Assembly (NCBI GenBank): GCA_029245245.1
Contig: JAQWPT010000021.1
Span: 62,001-126,000, forward strand
Origin: Phycisphaerales bacterium
Lineage (GTDB): Bacteria; Planctomycetota; Phycisphaerae; Phycisphaerales; SM1A02
DNA length: 64,000 nt
Reading direction: 5' to 3'
Below the pieces are notes generated by a model. It did no database searches and was not told the origin of the DNA. It saw only the letters and a program-made list of their open reading frames with translations. A program made the translations under genes and the position numbers. Below are positions 8,976-17,169 of the stretch, piece by piece. Numbering within the stretch: position 1 is the first letter of the stretch; every line of letters begins with the position of its first letter.

Positions 8976-9535
8976 CGGTTTCCCGCTGCAGCTGGTGTGG
9001 TGATGATCCGCTGTACGTCGAGTACCACGACACCGAATGGGGCGTGCCCATCCATGACGACGAGGACCTGTTCGCAAAGCTCCTGTTGGACGGATTCCAG
9101 GCCGGCTTGTCGTGGATCACGATTCTTCGCCGTCGTGAGGGATTTCTCGCGGCAATGGATGGGTTGGATCCCCAGAAGATCGCCCGCTACACGCCTCGGC
9201 GGATCGAGAAACTGATGCAGGACAAGCGGATCATCCGGAATCGGCAGAAGGTGGTGGCGTCGGTCCGCAATGCACAGGCGTGGCTGGAGGTGATGGACTC
9301 GGGGAGTTTCGCGGAACTGCTCTGGGATCACGTCGGTGGTTCCCCGCGGATCAACAGGCGGAACCGATCCCGCGACATTCCGACGGAGACGGAGCAGAGC
9401 AGGGCGATGTCACGCCAGCTCAAGAAACTCGGATTCGGGTTCTGTGGGCCGACGATCTGCTACGCGTTCATGCAGGCGACGGGGATGGTCAACGACCACC
9501 TTGTCAGTTGCTTCCGGCATCCAGAGCTGTCCTGA
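8972..9535 (+). CDS. tag: DNA-3-methyladenine glycosylase I
   Basis: Base-excision-repair glycosylase that removes 3-methyladenine from alkylated DNA. Its 187 residues match the family exactly. The zinc site is intact: Cys6 and His19 (CSWCGDDPLYVEYHD) and His176 and Cys180 (NDHLVSCFRH) correspond to E. coli Cys4, His17, His175 and Cys179. The conserved core FQAGLSWITILRRRE is present. The base-recognition glutamate of E. coli (Glu38, in LEGQQAGLSW) is an aspartate here (LDGFQAGLSW), a conservative change. Translation is coupled to the phosphatase gene through an ATGA overlap. The last 32 bases overlap the convergent cyclase-like gene. Confidence 0.95.
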   Translation: MTVSRCSWCGDDPLYVEYHDTEWGVPIHDDEDLFAKLLLDGFQAGLSWITILRRREGFLAAMDGLDPQKIARYTPRRIEKLMQDKRIIRNRQKVVASVRNAQAWLEVMDSGSFAELLWDHVGGSPRINRRNRSRDIPTETEQSRAMSRQLKKLGFGFCGPTICYAFMQATGMVNDHLVSCFRHPELS

Positions 9536-10688
9536 CCCGGGGATCGTTCTGCGAATCGGAAAGTGCCCGGTGCGTCGATTGCAGGACGAGCAGCCCGTAG
9601 GCGGTGCCATAGGGGTGACCGTATCCGTAGAGCGGGTAGTCGAACCAGCTTCCGCCGGGATCCTGCACGTCGATCATCACGTCCTGCAGCCAGGTCGCCA
9701 GATCCTTGCGAGCCGGCTCCTCGAGTTCCTCGATCACGAGTCCGGCGTAGTAGTGGCCGTAGAAGTAGTAGTAGCCGGATGTCGAGTAGTAGGCCTCGTG
9801 GGGTCGCTTTCGCCCGCGGCCGATCTCGATGTAGTGGTGGTCCCGTCGCAGGGCTTCGACACCAGACTGCATCTGTTGGAGCGAGATATCCCGCCCCAGT
9901 TCATGGAGAGACAGGTTGCACGGTTGCGATCGTCCAAGCGAGCCCTTGACCATGTTGTACGGGGCCTGGGGTCGGTACTGGGCGTAGGTTCCGTAGACGT
10001 ATGCCCCACTGGGCAGTCGCATGCGCTCGACCGCCTGAATGCCGTCATCGACCATGTCCTGGTCGACGTCGAAGCCCCGGGCACGGGCTTCTTCCAGAGC
10101 GAGCAGCACGGAGGCGGTGTTGAAACTCGTGCTCTGGTCGCCACTGGGATTGGGAAGGATGTACTCGAAGTCGTAGTAGCCCCAGCCGCCATCAAGCGAC
10201 TGTCGGTTGTGGAGAATGTCGAGTTCCCGTTCCAGGACCGAGGCGATCTGATCCCGATGTTCCGCAAAGCGGGAGTCGTCGACCAGTCGGCACATGGCGG
10301 AGAGCAGGTAGGTGTGCGTCCAGATGTCGTAGAAGGTCTTTGCACTTGCCTTGCCGACCGGGGGCATCGTCAGCAGGTGCTCGATGCCGCGCCGCAGGCT
10401 TGCTTCCGCTGCGGGATCCTTCCGACTCGGTTCGATGAGACTCATCACTCCCAGGGCGGAGGTGGCGCCACCAAATGCGGCATGGCTCGACTGGGTGTCC
10501 AGGTAGATCTGGTAGGGGCGCGAAGCATCGATGGTTCCCCAGGATCCATCCGGGTTCTGGTGCTCGATCATCCAGGCCACGGCCGCATCGTGGGCCTCCA
10601 TGGCCGTGCGACGTGGAGCCGAGCAGCCCACGAGACTGCACAGCACGAGGATGCCGGAAATCGTCATGCAGAAACGCATGGAGCTCAT
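9504..10688 (-). CDS. Squalene-cyclase-like repeat lipoprotein
   Basis: A 394-residue exported protein with prenyltransferase/squalene-oxidase-type alpha/alpha repeats. Repeat signatures QNPDGSWGT, QSLDGGWGYYDFEY and QDPGGSWFDYP are spread along the chain, and the C-terminus has GYGHPYGTAYGLLVLQ. No DxDD catalytic motif of squalene-hopene cyclase was seen, so a binding or structural role, or an unknown activity outside the cytoplasm, is more likely than hopanoid synthesis. The N-terminus is a lipoprotein signal (CSLVGC). Its ATG at 10688 overlaps the stop of the adaptor gene (ATGA), implying translational coupling. A second ATG at 10679 is better spaced from a GAGGA box. It may work with the HlyD-type adaptor next to it. 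Confidence 0.82.
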   Translation of the reverse strand: MSSMRFCMTISGILVLCSLVGCSAPRRTAMEAHDAAVAWMIEHQNPDGSWGTIDASRPYQIYLDTQSSHAAFGGATSALGVMSLIEPSRKDPAAEASLRRGIEHLLTMPPVGKASAKTFYDIWTHTYLLSAMCRLVDDSRFAEHRDQIASVLERELDILHNRQSLDGGWGYYDFEYILPNPSGDQSTSFNTASVLLALEEARARGFDVDQDMVDDGIQAVERMRLPSGAYVYGTYAQYRPQAPYNMVKGSLGRSQPCNLSLHELGRDISLQQMQSGVEALRRDHHYIEIGRGRKRPHEAYYSTSGYYYFYGHYYAGLVIEELEEPARKDLATWLQDVMIDVQDPGGSWFDYPLYGYGHPYGTAYGLLVLQSTHRALSDSQNDPRVRTALDAGSN

Positions 10689-12112
10689 TCCTCTTTCTGC
10701 GAAGTAATGACGATTTCGTCACCAGTCTTGAGGCCGCGGAGCACCACGATGGACGTGCCGTTGTCGAGCCCCAGGACCACGTCCTGCTCGACCATGTTTT
10801 CGCCGCGTCGAATCTTCACGAAGGTCCTGTCATCGTCACGGTGCACCGCATCCATCGGGATGGCAAGTACGTTGCGAAGGGACTTCATGGCCGAGACGCT
10901 GCAGGCGAGCCCGAGTCGAAGGCGATCATCCTGAGAGGCGATGTCGACCTCGATGGGAAACGAGGTGGACTTGCCCGATGGAGAACCGATGAGTCCGATG
11001 GATTGGATGGTGCCGTCGAGTTCCAGTCCCGGGAATGCAGGGACGTTGATCTGCACCTTCATGCCTTCGTTGACGACGTTCAGATCAGTCGCGTCGATGG
11101 TTCCCTTGAGAGCCATCTGCGATGGATCGTGTACCTGGGCGAGATTCTGCTGCATGCTCACGTCGTCTCCAGGCTCCAGGTCAATTCGGGTGAGTATGCC
11201 GTCAATGGGGGCCTTGACGATGAAGCGTTCCCGGTCGCCCTGCAGTTCCGCGAGTCGCTCCTGGAGATCCTTCAGGGAACGCTGCTCCTTGGCCATGTCA
11301 AGTTCACGTCGCATGAGGGAAAGCATCTGCCGGATACGAGCGTGCTCAAGATCCGAATGCTGCCACCGCGCGGAGTCCCGAATGTCCTGTTCACGTTCAG
11401 GAAACTCGTACTTCTTGAACAATGTGTCCTCGGTCTTGTCCATGGAAAGGCTGCGCTGCGACTGGTCGAGGCTTCGCTTGGCACGGTTGAGCACGATGTC
11501 CTTCGTGCGATCGGCCAGGGTCGTGCCCCCATACATTTCCTGCAGCTGCTTCAGCTCCTCGTCCGCGTCATCGACCCGGTACTGGCTCCATTCAAGACTC
11601 ATCTGCTGCCGCTGCTTCATCATCTCGGCGCGATATTGCTCGAAGAGCTGGAGGTTGCGCTGCGCTCGTTCATCGGATTTTCCGGCCCGCTCCATGGCGA
11701 TCTTCATTGCCTCGTCCTCGATGCCCCGGTTGCGGGTTGCGATCTCGAGTTGGGTCTTCTTTTCATCCAGGGCGGTGGTGGCGTCCTCGATCGCTTCGTC
11801 GATGTCAGTCGTATCCAGGCGGAGGATCACATCACCCTTTCGGACCATGCCCGATCGAACCAGGACCTCGGCCACTTCGGCGCTGCGTCCATACTGATCG
11901 GTGCCGATCTTGACCGGCCGTGATCGATTGGTTTCAAGGCGAAGGCTGCCGTCCCACTCGATTTCCAGGAGCCCGAGTTTGACGGAATGCACCTCGTCGG
12001 ACGGCGGAGGCACGATGTCCTGTTCATCAGCGACAGCGAATGCAAGCGTACAGCCGGCGAAGGCGCAGGCGAGCAGGCGAGGAGTTCGAGCGATCGATTC
12101 TGTACGAGACAT
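10685..12112 (-). CDS. HlyD/RND-type periplasmic adaptor (membrane-fusion protein)
   Basis: A 475-residue adaptor with a Sec signal (LLACAFAGCTLAFAVA). It has a biotinyl-lipoyl-like half-motif (SGMVRKGDVILRLDTTDID), a long acidic and basic heptad region of about 200 residues that should form the alpha-helical hairpin, then the second lipoyl half (IVKAPIDGILTRIDLEPGDDV). Beta-barrel segments and a membrane-proximal domain (NVLAIPMDAVHR, GLKTGDEIVITSQKEE) end the protein. Such adaptors bridge an inner-membrane pump and an outer-membrane channel, but no pump or TolC-like gene is in the window, so its partner is elsewhere. The ATG at 12112 is preceded by AAGGAAG. A longer frame upstream was rejected because it crosses the divergent promoter. 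It is coupled to the cyclase-like gene downstream. Confidence 0.85.
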   Translation of the reverse strand: MSRTESIARTPRLLACAFAGCTLAFAVADEQDIVPPPSDEVHSVKLGLLEIEWDGSLRLETNRSRPVKIGTDQYGRSAEVAEVLVRSGMVRKGDVILRLDTTDIDEAIEDATTALDEKKTQLEIATRNRGIEDEAMKIAMERAGKSDERAQRNLQLFEQYRAEMMKQRQQMSLEWSQYRVDDADEELKQLQEMYGGTTLADRTKDIVLNRAKRSLDQSQRSLSMDKTEDTLFKKYEFPEREQDIRDSARWQHSDLEHARIRQMLSLMRRELDMAKEQRSLKDLQERLAELQGDRERFIVKAPIDGILTRIDLEPGDDVSMQQNLAQVHDPSQMALKGTIDATDLNVVNEGMKVQINVPAFPGLELDGTIQSIGLIGSPSGKSTSFPIEVDIASQDDRLRLGLACSVSAMKSLRNVLAIPMDAVHRDDDRTFVKIRRGENMVEQDVVLGLDNGTSIVVLRGLKTGDEIVITSQKEE

Positions 12113-12192
12113 GTGGTCTTCCTTTCCTGGGCAATGGTGCCTGACGGGGTCCGCCGCGACAGGCCCTTTCACGATACTCCATGGATGCTGGC

Positions 12193-12223
12193 TTGTCCGA
12201 TTGTGGCAGCTCCCTGCTATGGT
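12193..12223 (+). promoter_or_regulatory. Candidate promoter, leaderless start of asparaginase gene
   Basis: TTGTCC (12193-12198) and TATGGT (12218-12223) are 19 nt apart, and the -10-like box ends 6 nt before the ATG at 12230. There is no clear Shine-Dalgarno. Confidence 0.4.
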
Positions 12224-12229
12224 GGGGTC

Positions 12230-13147
12230 ATGGATGCCAAGCGTGAAGTCAACTGGAATTCCTGGGCTATTGCGCTGCATGGCGGTGCAGGGGCTATTTC
12301 TCGTGAGATGCCAGCCGAACGTGAACAGGCCTGCCGACATGCTCTGAAGACCGCTCTCGAGGCGGGGCGGAGCCAGTTGTCGCAGGGGGCATCTGCGCTC
12401 GATGTCGTGGAGGCGGTGGCGACCCTGCTGGAGGAGGATCCACTGTTCAACGCCGGCCATGGGGCCGTCTTCACCAGCAAGGGAACCCACGAACTGGAGT
12501 CGTCAATCATGGACGGCTGCACGCTTCAGTGTGGCGCGGCATCGAATCTCATGACGGTCCGCAACCCGATCCAACTGGCACGCCTGGTCATGGAGTGTAC
12601 GCCGCACATCCTGCTCTCCGGTTCCGGGGCGGAGGAGTTCGCCGATGAGATGAACGTCGAGCGGGTGGACAACGACTGGTTTGACACTCCGCATCGACGT
12701 CATGAATACGAACGGTTCCGAGATCGACAGCCGCTTGAGCAGGAAGGTTCGACGATCGGGGTCGTGGCACGTGATGTCGAAGGTCGCCTGGCCGCGGCCA
12801 CGTCCACCGGCGGCATGACGGGCAAGTTGCCCGGTCGCATCGGGGACACGCCACTTCCGGGAGCGGGAACCTGGGCCGACGGGCGCTGTGCGGTGTCCTG
12901 CACGGGGCAGGGAGAGGAGTTCATCCGCCATGCCGTCGGGCACGAGGTGTCATCGGGCATGCGATGGGGATTGCTTCCACTGTACGAGTCGGTGGAGCAG
13001 GCGGTGGCGTCATTGCCGCCTGCAGCCGGTGGCGTAATCGCCGTCGGAGAAGACGGCCCGCCAGTGGCCATCTTCAGTTCAAAGGGAATGTACAGGGGGC
13101 TTGCTGATGCGGCCGGCCTCTTCGAGGTTTCCATCTGGGAGAACTGA
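12230..13147 (+). CDS. Isoaspartyl peptidase / L-asparaginase (Ntn-hydrolase)
   Basis: Plant-type asparaginase of the N-terminal-nucleophile family (305 residues). It hydrolyses isoaspartyl dipeptides and L-asparagine after cleaving itself into two chains. Visible motifs are WAIALHGGAGAI at the start, FNAGHGAVFT, the autocleavage site EGSTIGVVARD with nucleophile Thr175, and the binding loop STGGMTGKLPGRIGDTPLPG. The residue before the threonine is serine rather than the usual glycine or aspartate. The C-terminal GGVIAVGEDG is also typical. The start at 12230 is chosen because it opens the conserved N-terminus, and upstream in-frame sequence lies in the adaptor gene region. The next gene begins 2 nt after the stop (TGATCATG). 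Confidence 0.93.
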   Translation: MDAKREVNWNSWAIALHGGAGAISREMPAEREQACRHALKTALEAGRSQLSQGASALDVVEAVATLLEEDPLFNAGHGAVFTSKGTHELESSIMDGCTLQCGAASNLMTVRNPIQLARLVMECTPHILLSGSGAEEFADEMNVERVDNDWFDTPHRRHEYERFRDRQPLEQEGSTIGVVARDVEGRLAAATSTGGMTGKLPGRIGDTPLPGAGTWADGRCAVSCTGQGEEFIRHAVGHEVSSGMRWGLLPLYESVEQAVASLPPAAGGVIAVGEDGPPVAIFSSKGMYRGLADAAGLFEVSIWEN

Positions 13148-13149
13148 TC

Positions 13150-13629
13150 ATGACTGATCGTGCAGTTGCCGATTCACGTCCGCGGTACCGCAATACGCAG
13201 CCAGGGACGGTCATCCGTGTCTCGATGCTGGCGATCATCATCGTGTTCCTGATACTTGGCCTCAAGACGTACTCGGCCATGTACCTGTACTTGATTCCGA
13301 CGGCCCTGGCCCTTGCACTCTTTCATTCCCTGACCACCGAGGTCACGGATGATTCGATCGTGATCTGGTTCGGCGTGGGCCTGATTCGGCGCACCATCGC
13401 CATTGCACAGGTGAAGGAATGCGCACCGGTCCGCAACCCGTGGTACATCGGGTGGGGCATCCGACTGGTTCCCGGCGGGGGCTGGCTCTGGAGCGTGTCC
13501 GGGTTCGACTCGGTGGAACTCGAGTACGTCAACGGCAAGCGATTCCGTATCGGGACGGACGAGCCTCAGGAACTCACGGCGGCGATCATGCAGGCAGTCG
13601 CCGGGCAAAAAGACACCGACCCGGCCTGA
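13150..13629 (+). CDS. Membrane protein with PH-like C-terminal domain
   Basis: Small inner-membrane protein (159 residues) with two adjacent hydrophobic helices near residues 24-60 and a soluble C-terminal part. The segments TDDSIVIWFGVGLIRRTIAI and GFDSVELEYVNGKRFRIGTD resemble the bacterial PH-like domains found in many two-helix membrane proteins. No catalytic motif is present and the function is unknown. It follows the asparaginase gene with a 2-nt gap, so the two are probably in one transcript, though a functional link is not obvious. Its last codons form one arm of a hairpin that may terminate the opposite-strand gene. Confidence 0.75.
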   Translation: MTDRAVADSRPRYRNTQPGTVIRVSMLAIIIVFLILGLKTYSAMYLYLIPTALALALFHSLTTEVTDDSIVIWFGVGLIRRTIAIAQVKECAPVRNPWYIGWGIRLVPGGGWLWSVSGFDSVELEYVNGKRFRIGTDEPQELTAAIMQAVAGQKDTDPA

Positions 13630-13637
13630 GCCGGGTC
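13607..13637 (-). terminator. Hairpin terminator of the opposite-strand dockerin gene
   Basis: A perfect 8-bp stem (GACCCGGC / GCCGGGTC, 4-nt loop) at 13618-13637 is followed on the minus strand, after 6 nt, by five Ts (13611-13607). It lies 45 nt downstream of the minus-strand gene and inside the end of the plus-strand gene. A second dyad (CCGGTCC / GGACCGG) sits at 13660-13674. Confidence 0.5.
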
Positions 13638-13681
13638 GATGTTCAAGGGGAATCATATTCCGGTCCTGGACCGGTACCGGA

Positions 13682-14878
13682 TCATCCCCAGTTTTCCAGA
13701 ACCATCAGGAGATCCATGACATCTACGGTGCCGTCGCCGTTGAGATCGGCAGGGCAGTCGCCACTGCAGGCTCCCCATGCCTGGATGACTGCCAGCAGGT
13801 CCATGACGTCGACCGTACCGTCACCGTTGGTGTCGCCGGGCTTGGACTGGTTGCCGTTGGAATCACCTTCGAGGCAGTCGAGCCAGAGTTCCTGGCCGCC
13901 GATGCCCAGCGTACTGACGGTACCGGTGAGCACCATCGTGCCGCAGTCGTTGCCGAGTCCGCCGTAGGGGATGGAAACCAGCACGCCGCCGATGACACTT
14001 CCATCAAGGTCGATGAAGTTGTGGGCATTGCGGAAGTCACCGTTGATCTCGACATTGACGTTGCCGCCGTATTCACCGAACTGGATGCTGACGTTGTCCA
14101 TGGGGCCGGTCGAAGCGGCGAAATCGTGAACCACGGTGCAGTTGTTGACCCACAGTTCGTTGCCGGTGGCGCAGGCCAGTCCGGTCGTGTCGACCTTCAT
14201 CAGGCCGCCGTAGGTCCACGTGCCGCCCCACCACTGGAATCCCGCGACGTAAAAGTCGATGCCGTCGGTGGTGAACGTATCACCGGGAGTCCCGACCGCG
14301 ATGCCGGCGAGGTCTTCGTAGCCGTACTGGCAGGGGTCGTTCGGAGTCGAGGTGATGTTGTCGAGCCAGAGTTCCTGGCCGCCGACACGCAGCTTGTGGA
14401 CGAGTCCGGAAATCTCGACGCGACCACAATCATGGCCGTATCCGCCGGAGACGACGTTGAAGGTCGTACCACCGATGACAAGGCCGTGGAGATCGATGAA
14501 GTTGTCGGTGTTGTACGCGTCGCCATTGATGGCGACGTTGATGTTGCCACCGTGTTCGCCGAAGTCGAAACTGACGTCGGTCGAAGAGCCGACCGAGCCG
14601 ACGTAGTCGAAGATGACGTTGATGTTGTTCAGTCCGAGTTCATGCGTCGTGCCGCAGGCCCAGCCTCCGTTGCCGACGGTGGCTTCGCCGCCACTGGTCC
14701 AGGTGCCGTCCCACCACTGGAAGTCACGGAACAGCATGCTGACGCTCTCGGAGGCGGTGCTGCCTCCGGGGTAGTAGGTGGAGCCCAGGGAAAGATCGTC
14801 GTATCCCGGGGTGCCGAAGGTTGTTGAAACGCAGGCCAGCAGGCAGCTTGCGACGATGGTGGTGTTCTTGGTCTTCAT
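13682..14878 (-). CDS. Secreted two-repeat protein with C-terminal dockerin-like pair
   Basis: Exported 398-residue protein of unknown function. After a signal peptide (IVASCLLACVSTTFG) come two clearly homologous units of about 160 residues. Each contains FQWWDGTW or FQWWGGTW, an FGEHGGNINVAINGD or FGEYGGNVNVEINGD block, and ends with GGQELWLD. Four cysteines per pair suggest disulfides outside the cytoplasm. The last 55 residues are a paired dockerin-like calcium-binding module (DTNGDGTVDVMDLLAVIQAW and DLNGDGTVDVMDLLMVLENW), which is common at the C-termini of exported Phycisphaerae proteins. No cohesin or scaffoldin is nearby, so it may act as a surface-anchoring or sorting tag. The leader carries the TGTGAGA motif, and a terminator separates it from the upstream gene. 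Confidence 0.85.
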   Translation of the reverse strand: MKTKNTTIVASCLLACVSTTFGTPGYDDLSLGSTYYPGGSTASESVSMLFRDFQWWDGTWTSGGEATVGNGGWACGTTHELGLNNINVIFDYVGSVGSSTDVSFDFGEHGGNINVAINGDAYNTDNFIDLHGLVIGGTTFNVVSGGYGHDCGRVEISGLVHKLRVGGQELWLDNITSTPNDPCQYGYEDLAGIAVGTPGDTFTTDGIDFYVAGFQWWGGTWTYGGLMKVDTTGLACATGNELWVNNCTVVHDFAASTGPMDNVSIQFGEYGGNVNVEINGDFRNAHNFIDLDGSVIGGVLVSIPYGGLGNDCGTMVLTGTVSTLGIGGQELWLDCLEGDSNGNQSKPGDTNGDGTVDVMDLLAVIQAWGACSGDCPADLNGDGTVDVMDLLMVLENWG

Positions 14879-14944
14879 TTGGTTTACCTCGCTTGATGAT
14901 GTGGTCCAGATGGGGAGGAGATACGAGTCCTCCCTGTAGGGAAC

Positions 14945-14970
14945 TGCGTCTGCCGGGCCGGCTTCTCACA
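14945..14970 (-). promoter_or_regulatory. Shared leader motif TGTGAGA-N12-AGACGCA
   Basis: Minus-strand TGTGAGA is followed by AGCCGGCCCGGC and AGACGCA, 67-92 nt before the ATG at 14878. Three other secreted-protein genes in the window have the same arrangement. A small hairpin (TCCC TACA GGGA) follows. Confidence 0.45.
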
Positions 14971-14979
14971 GCACCAATG

Positions 14980-15013
14980 AAAAAGGCCGTTTCCAGCCTG
15001 GAAACGGCCTTTT
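14980..15013 (-). terminator. Strong intrinsic terminator
   Basis: A 16-bp perfect stem (AAAAGGCCGTTTCCAG and its complement, minimal loop) at 14981-15013, with a five-T run on the minus strand, lies 40 nt after the stop of the C39-like gene. Ts on both sides could let it work in both directions. Confidence 0.85.
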
Positions 15014-15052
15014 CTGGGGGGGATCCCCCATGGAATGGCTTCAGTTGGGCGT

Positions 15053-16945
15053 TCAGAACGTGGGGCAGGGTCCCCAGCCTTCGAGGATGACCAGGAGATC
15101 CATCACGTTGACGGCAGCATCCCCGTTGAGGTCGGCTGGAGAGGCGTCCTTGTTCCAGTCCGACAGCAGGATGAGCAGGTCGGTGACGTCCACGGACTGG
15201 TCGAGGTCCACGTCGGCAAGGCAGTCCATGACCTCCACGAGATCCTCCGGCGGTGTCATGAGTTCCCATGAGGGTTCATCGTGGAAGTCCGGATCCCAGT
15301 TGGTGTGATTTCGTGCCAACATGATCCGGTCCCCGGTGGTCTTCCCATCGAGGAAATGCTTCTCGTTGCGATGCAGTTGCCCGTCCGCATCCCGGGAGAA
15401 CGCGGCCAGAGTTCCGTTGTCGGACACGACAATCGTGCCTCCATCGGTCATCTGCACGTCGGTCGGCATTCCCAGTTCGGGATGCTGCATCTGCTGCAGC
15501 GGACGATCCGGATCACCATCGAGGAACCAGAGCCCGGAATCGGGATCGGCGATCCACCAGCCCGAGCCATCGTTGTGGGCAGCAATGCGGGCCTTGGCAC
15601 CGATGCTGGAACCTTCGGGCAGGGGGCGGTGATCGGCGATGAAACCGTATTCAATGAGTTTCAGGATGACCACTTCGCTGGAATCCTCATTCAACGCGAC
15701 CAGGGACCGGTTGTACGCGTCCCAGTTCAATGAACGAATGGGGGCGCCGGGAATTTCACGCACGTATCCAATACGAGGATCCGTTTCCAGTCCGTCGATT
15801 CGAACGACCGAGGAGCCATCGACGACCCACATGCTGCCGCGATCGTCCATCGCGAGTGAGCGGGGATCGGTGAACTCCAGGTGCTCGAACGTCGTCGACT
15901 GACCACTGGTGAGGTTGACGCGGCGAAGGGATCCACCGCTTCCCATGGTGTCCAGGACCCAGACCCACCGCAGTGCTTCCAGCCCACCGAAATCGATGAT
16001 CTGGAGCTTGGGCTCGGGGGGGACGCCGATGGGCTCCCAGTGAGAGTTTTCGGGATCGGCGATCACGACCTGGACCTGATGACTGATCACGGTCAGGCCC
16101 CATGAAGGGTAGACCGTGCTGGTCCAGTCCAGGTGCTTGTTTGTCTCTTCTTGATCTTCGTAGAACAACTGGGACATCGTGTAGGGCCCACGCAGTTCAC
16201 CGTCGTCGCGCCTCCGGTAGAAGGTGTTCTCCGCCGGAAAGTATTCCGTGCAGGAAAATGTTGATTGGCTGAAGTGACTTTCTGGATCCTTGGTCCAGGG
16301 ATTCCTGACACGGATTCGCCGGTCATCGCCGTTGATGCGGATGTCCCGGAGCGTCACGAGGTGTCCACCGTCCCGTACGCGGATCGGAATGCCGTCCTCT
16401 GCGAACTCGCCTGTTTCGTCGTACCTGTAGTAGGCGAAGACACTCATGCCTCCAGCGAGCGAGGCTTCCAGCAGGGAGCGGAAGTTCGGGCTCTCGTCGT
16501 CATCGCGGACCCGTGTGACGACCGTGTACCGATCCGGATCAAGCCGGCTCACGAGTGAATCGTGCACGTCGACGGATCCGACGCCGCAGCAATCCATTTC
16601 GACGCCAAGTTCCTCGATGAAGTCCGTGGCCTGGTCGTAGTACAGGTCCGACTGCCAGTCCCCGGCCCCCGGGGCCAGCCCGGGTTCGTGGTACGTGGCG
16701 AACCAGGCCAGCAGGTTGGCCGTGGCGGATGGCCCACAGTGCTTTCTGCCGTCACCGGGAAGTCCGTTGACGAATTTTCCCGTTTCTCGTCGTTGATCGA
16801 AATCGATCATCGATCGGCAGGTCCATCCGGCGTGGTTTTCGTCGTTGTACCAGCCAAGGGGATCAAGCACCGATGCCTGTGTAGCAGCAGAACATGCGAG
16901 GGCCAACCCGAGGGCAGGCTGAATTAGTTTCTTGATGGAGTTCAT
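15053..16945 (-). CDS. Secreted C39-like peptidase with propeller and dockerin pair
   Basis: Exported multidomain protein of 630 residues. After a signal peptide (LIQPALGLALACSAATQAS) there is a papain-like C39 peptidase domain with Cys70 (KHCGPSATANLL), His195 (GGHLVTLRD) and Asn215 (VRNPW) in the expected order. The middle (about residues 310-540) is a series of short beta-sheet repeats such as RSLAMDDRGSMWVVDG and SGWWIADPDSGLWFLDG, resembling a propeller. The C-terminus is a dockerin-like pair (DVDLDQSVDVTDLLILLSDW and DLNGDAAVNVMDLLVILEGW). The first calcium loop is less canonical than in its neighbour. I infer a cell-surface or secreted protease, but activity is untested. The start at 16945 is preferred over 16990 because it opens the signal peptide and has AGGTGAAAG upstream. 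Confidence 0.82.
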   Translation of the reverse strand: MNSIKKLIQPALGLALACSAATQASVLDPLGWYNDENHAGWTCRSMIDFDQRRETGKFVNGLPGDGRKHCGPSATANLLAWFATYHEPGLAPGAGDWQSDLYYDQATDFIEELGVEMDCCGVGSVDVHDSLVSRLDPDRYTVVTRVRDDDESPNFRSLLEASLAGGMSVFAYYRYDETGEFAEDGIPIRVRDGGHLVTLRDIRINGDDRRIRVRNPWTKDPESHFSQSTFSCTEYFPAENTFYRRRDDGELRGPYTMSQLFYEDQEETNKHLDWTSTVYPSWGLTVISHQVQVVIADPENSHWEPIGVPPEPKLQIIDFGGLEALRWVWVLDTMGSGGSLRRVNLTSGQSTTFEHLEFTDPRSLAMDDRGSMWVVDGSSVVRIDGLETDPRIGYVREIPGAPIRSLNWDAYNRSLVALNEDSSEVVILKLIEYGFIADHRPLPEGSSIGAKARIAAHNDGSGWWIADPDSGLWFLDGDPDRPLQQMQHPELGMPTDVQMTDGGTIVVSDNGTLAAFSRDADGQLHRNEKHFLDGKTTGDRIMLARNHTNWDPDFHDEPSWELMTPPEDLVEVMDCLADVDLDQSVDVTDLLILLSDWNKDASPADLNGDAAVNVMDLLVILEGWGPCPTF

Positions 16946-16997
16946 TGGTCTTTCACCTGTTGATTGAATACAGGAAATGAGCGATTGCACTCCATAG

Positions 16998-17024
16998 TGC
17001 GTCTACGCCCATCGGGATCTCACA
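16998..17024 (-). promoter_or_regulatory. Shared leader motif TGTGAGA-N13-AGACGCA
   Basis: Minus-strand TGTGAGAT with AGACGCA 13 nt on, 53-79 nt before the ATG at 16945. A small hairpin (GCACT ATGG AGTGC) follows directly. It lacks the GCCGGC seen in the other three copies. Confidence 0.45.
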
Positions 17025-17169
17025 CCGATTGAGGGAGTTCTCTGCAAATCGAGGCTGATGCCCCCGGAACCAGCCGCCGGCCATCCGGATGTGGGCTCGC
17101 GGTACCATGGCACGGATCCCCGATTCACGTTTTCCGGGGCCAGCCAGTACTTGCAGGAGCCAACGAGCG

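Noticed and set aside
9336-10934. Long plus-strand frame (532 codons)
   Set aside because: Spans the end of tag, the cyclase-like gene and the start of the adaptor antisense. It has no coherent domain.
14879-14975. Cyclic-di-GMP (GEMM) riboswitch in the leaders
   Set aside because: GCCGGC and ACGCA bits recall its consensus but the rest of the conserved core and the P1 stem are missing.
14945-17024. TGTGA as CRP-type half-sites in the leader motif
   Set aside because: No second half-site (TCACA at the proper spacing) is present in the four copies.
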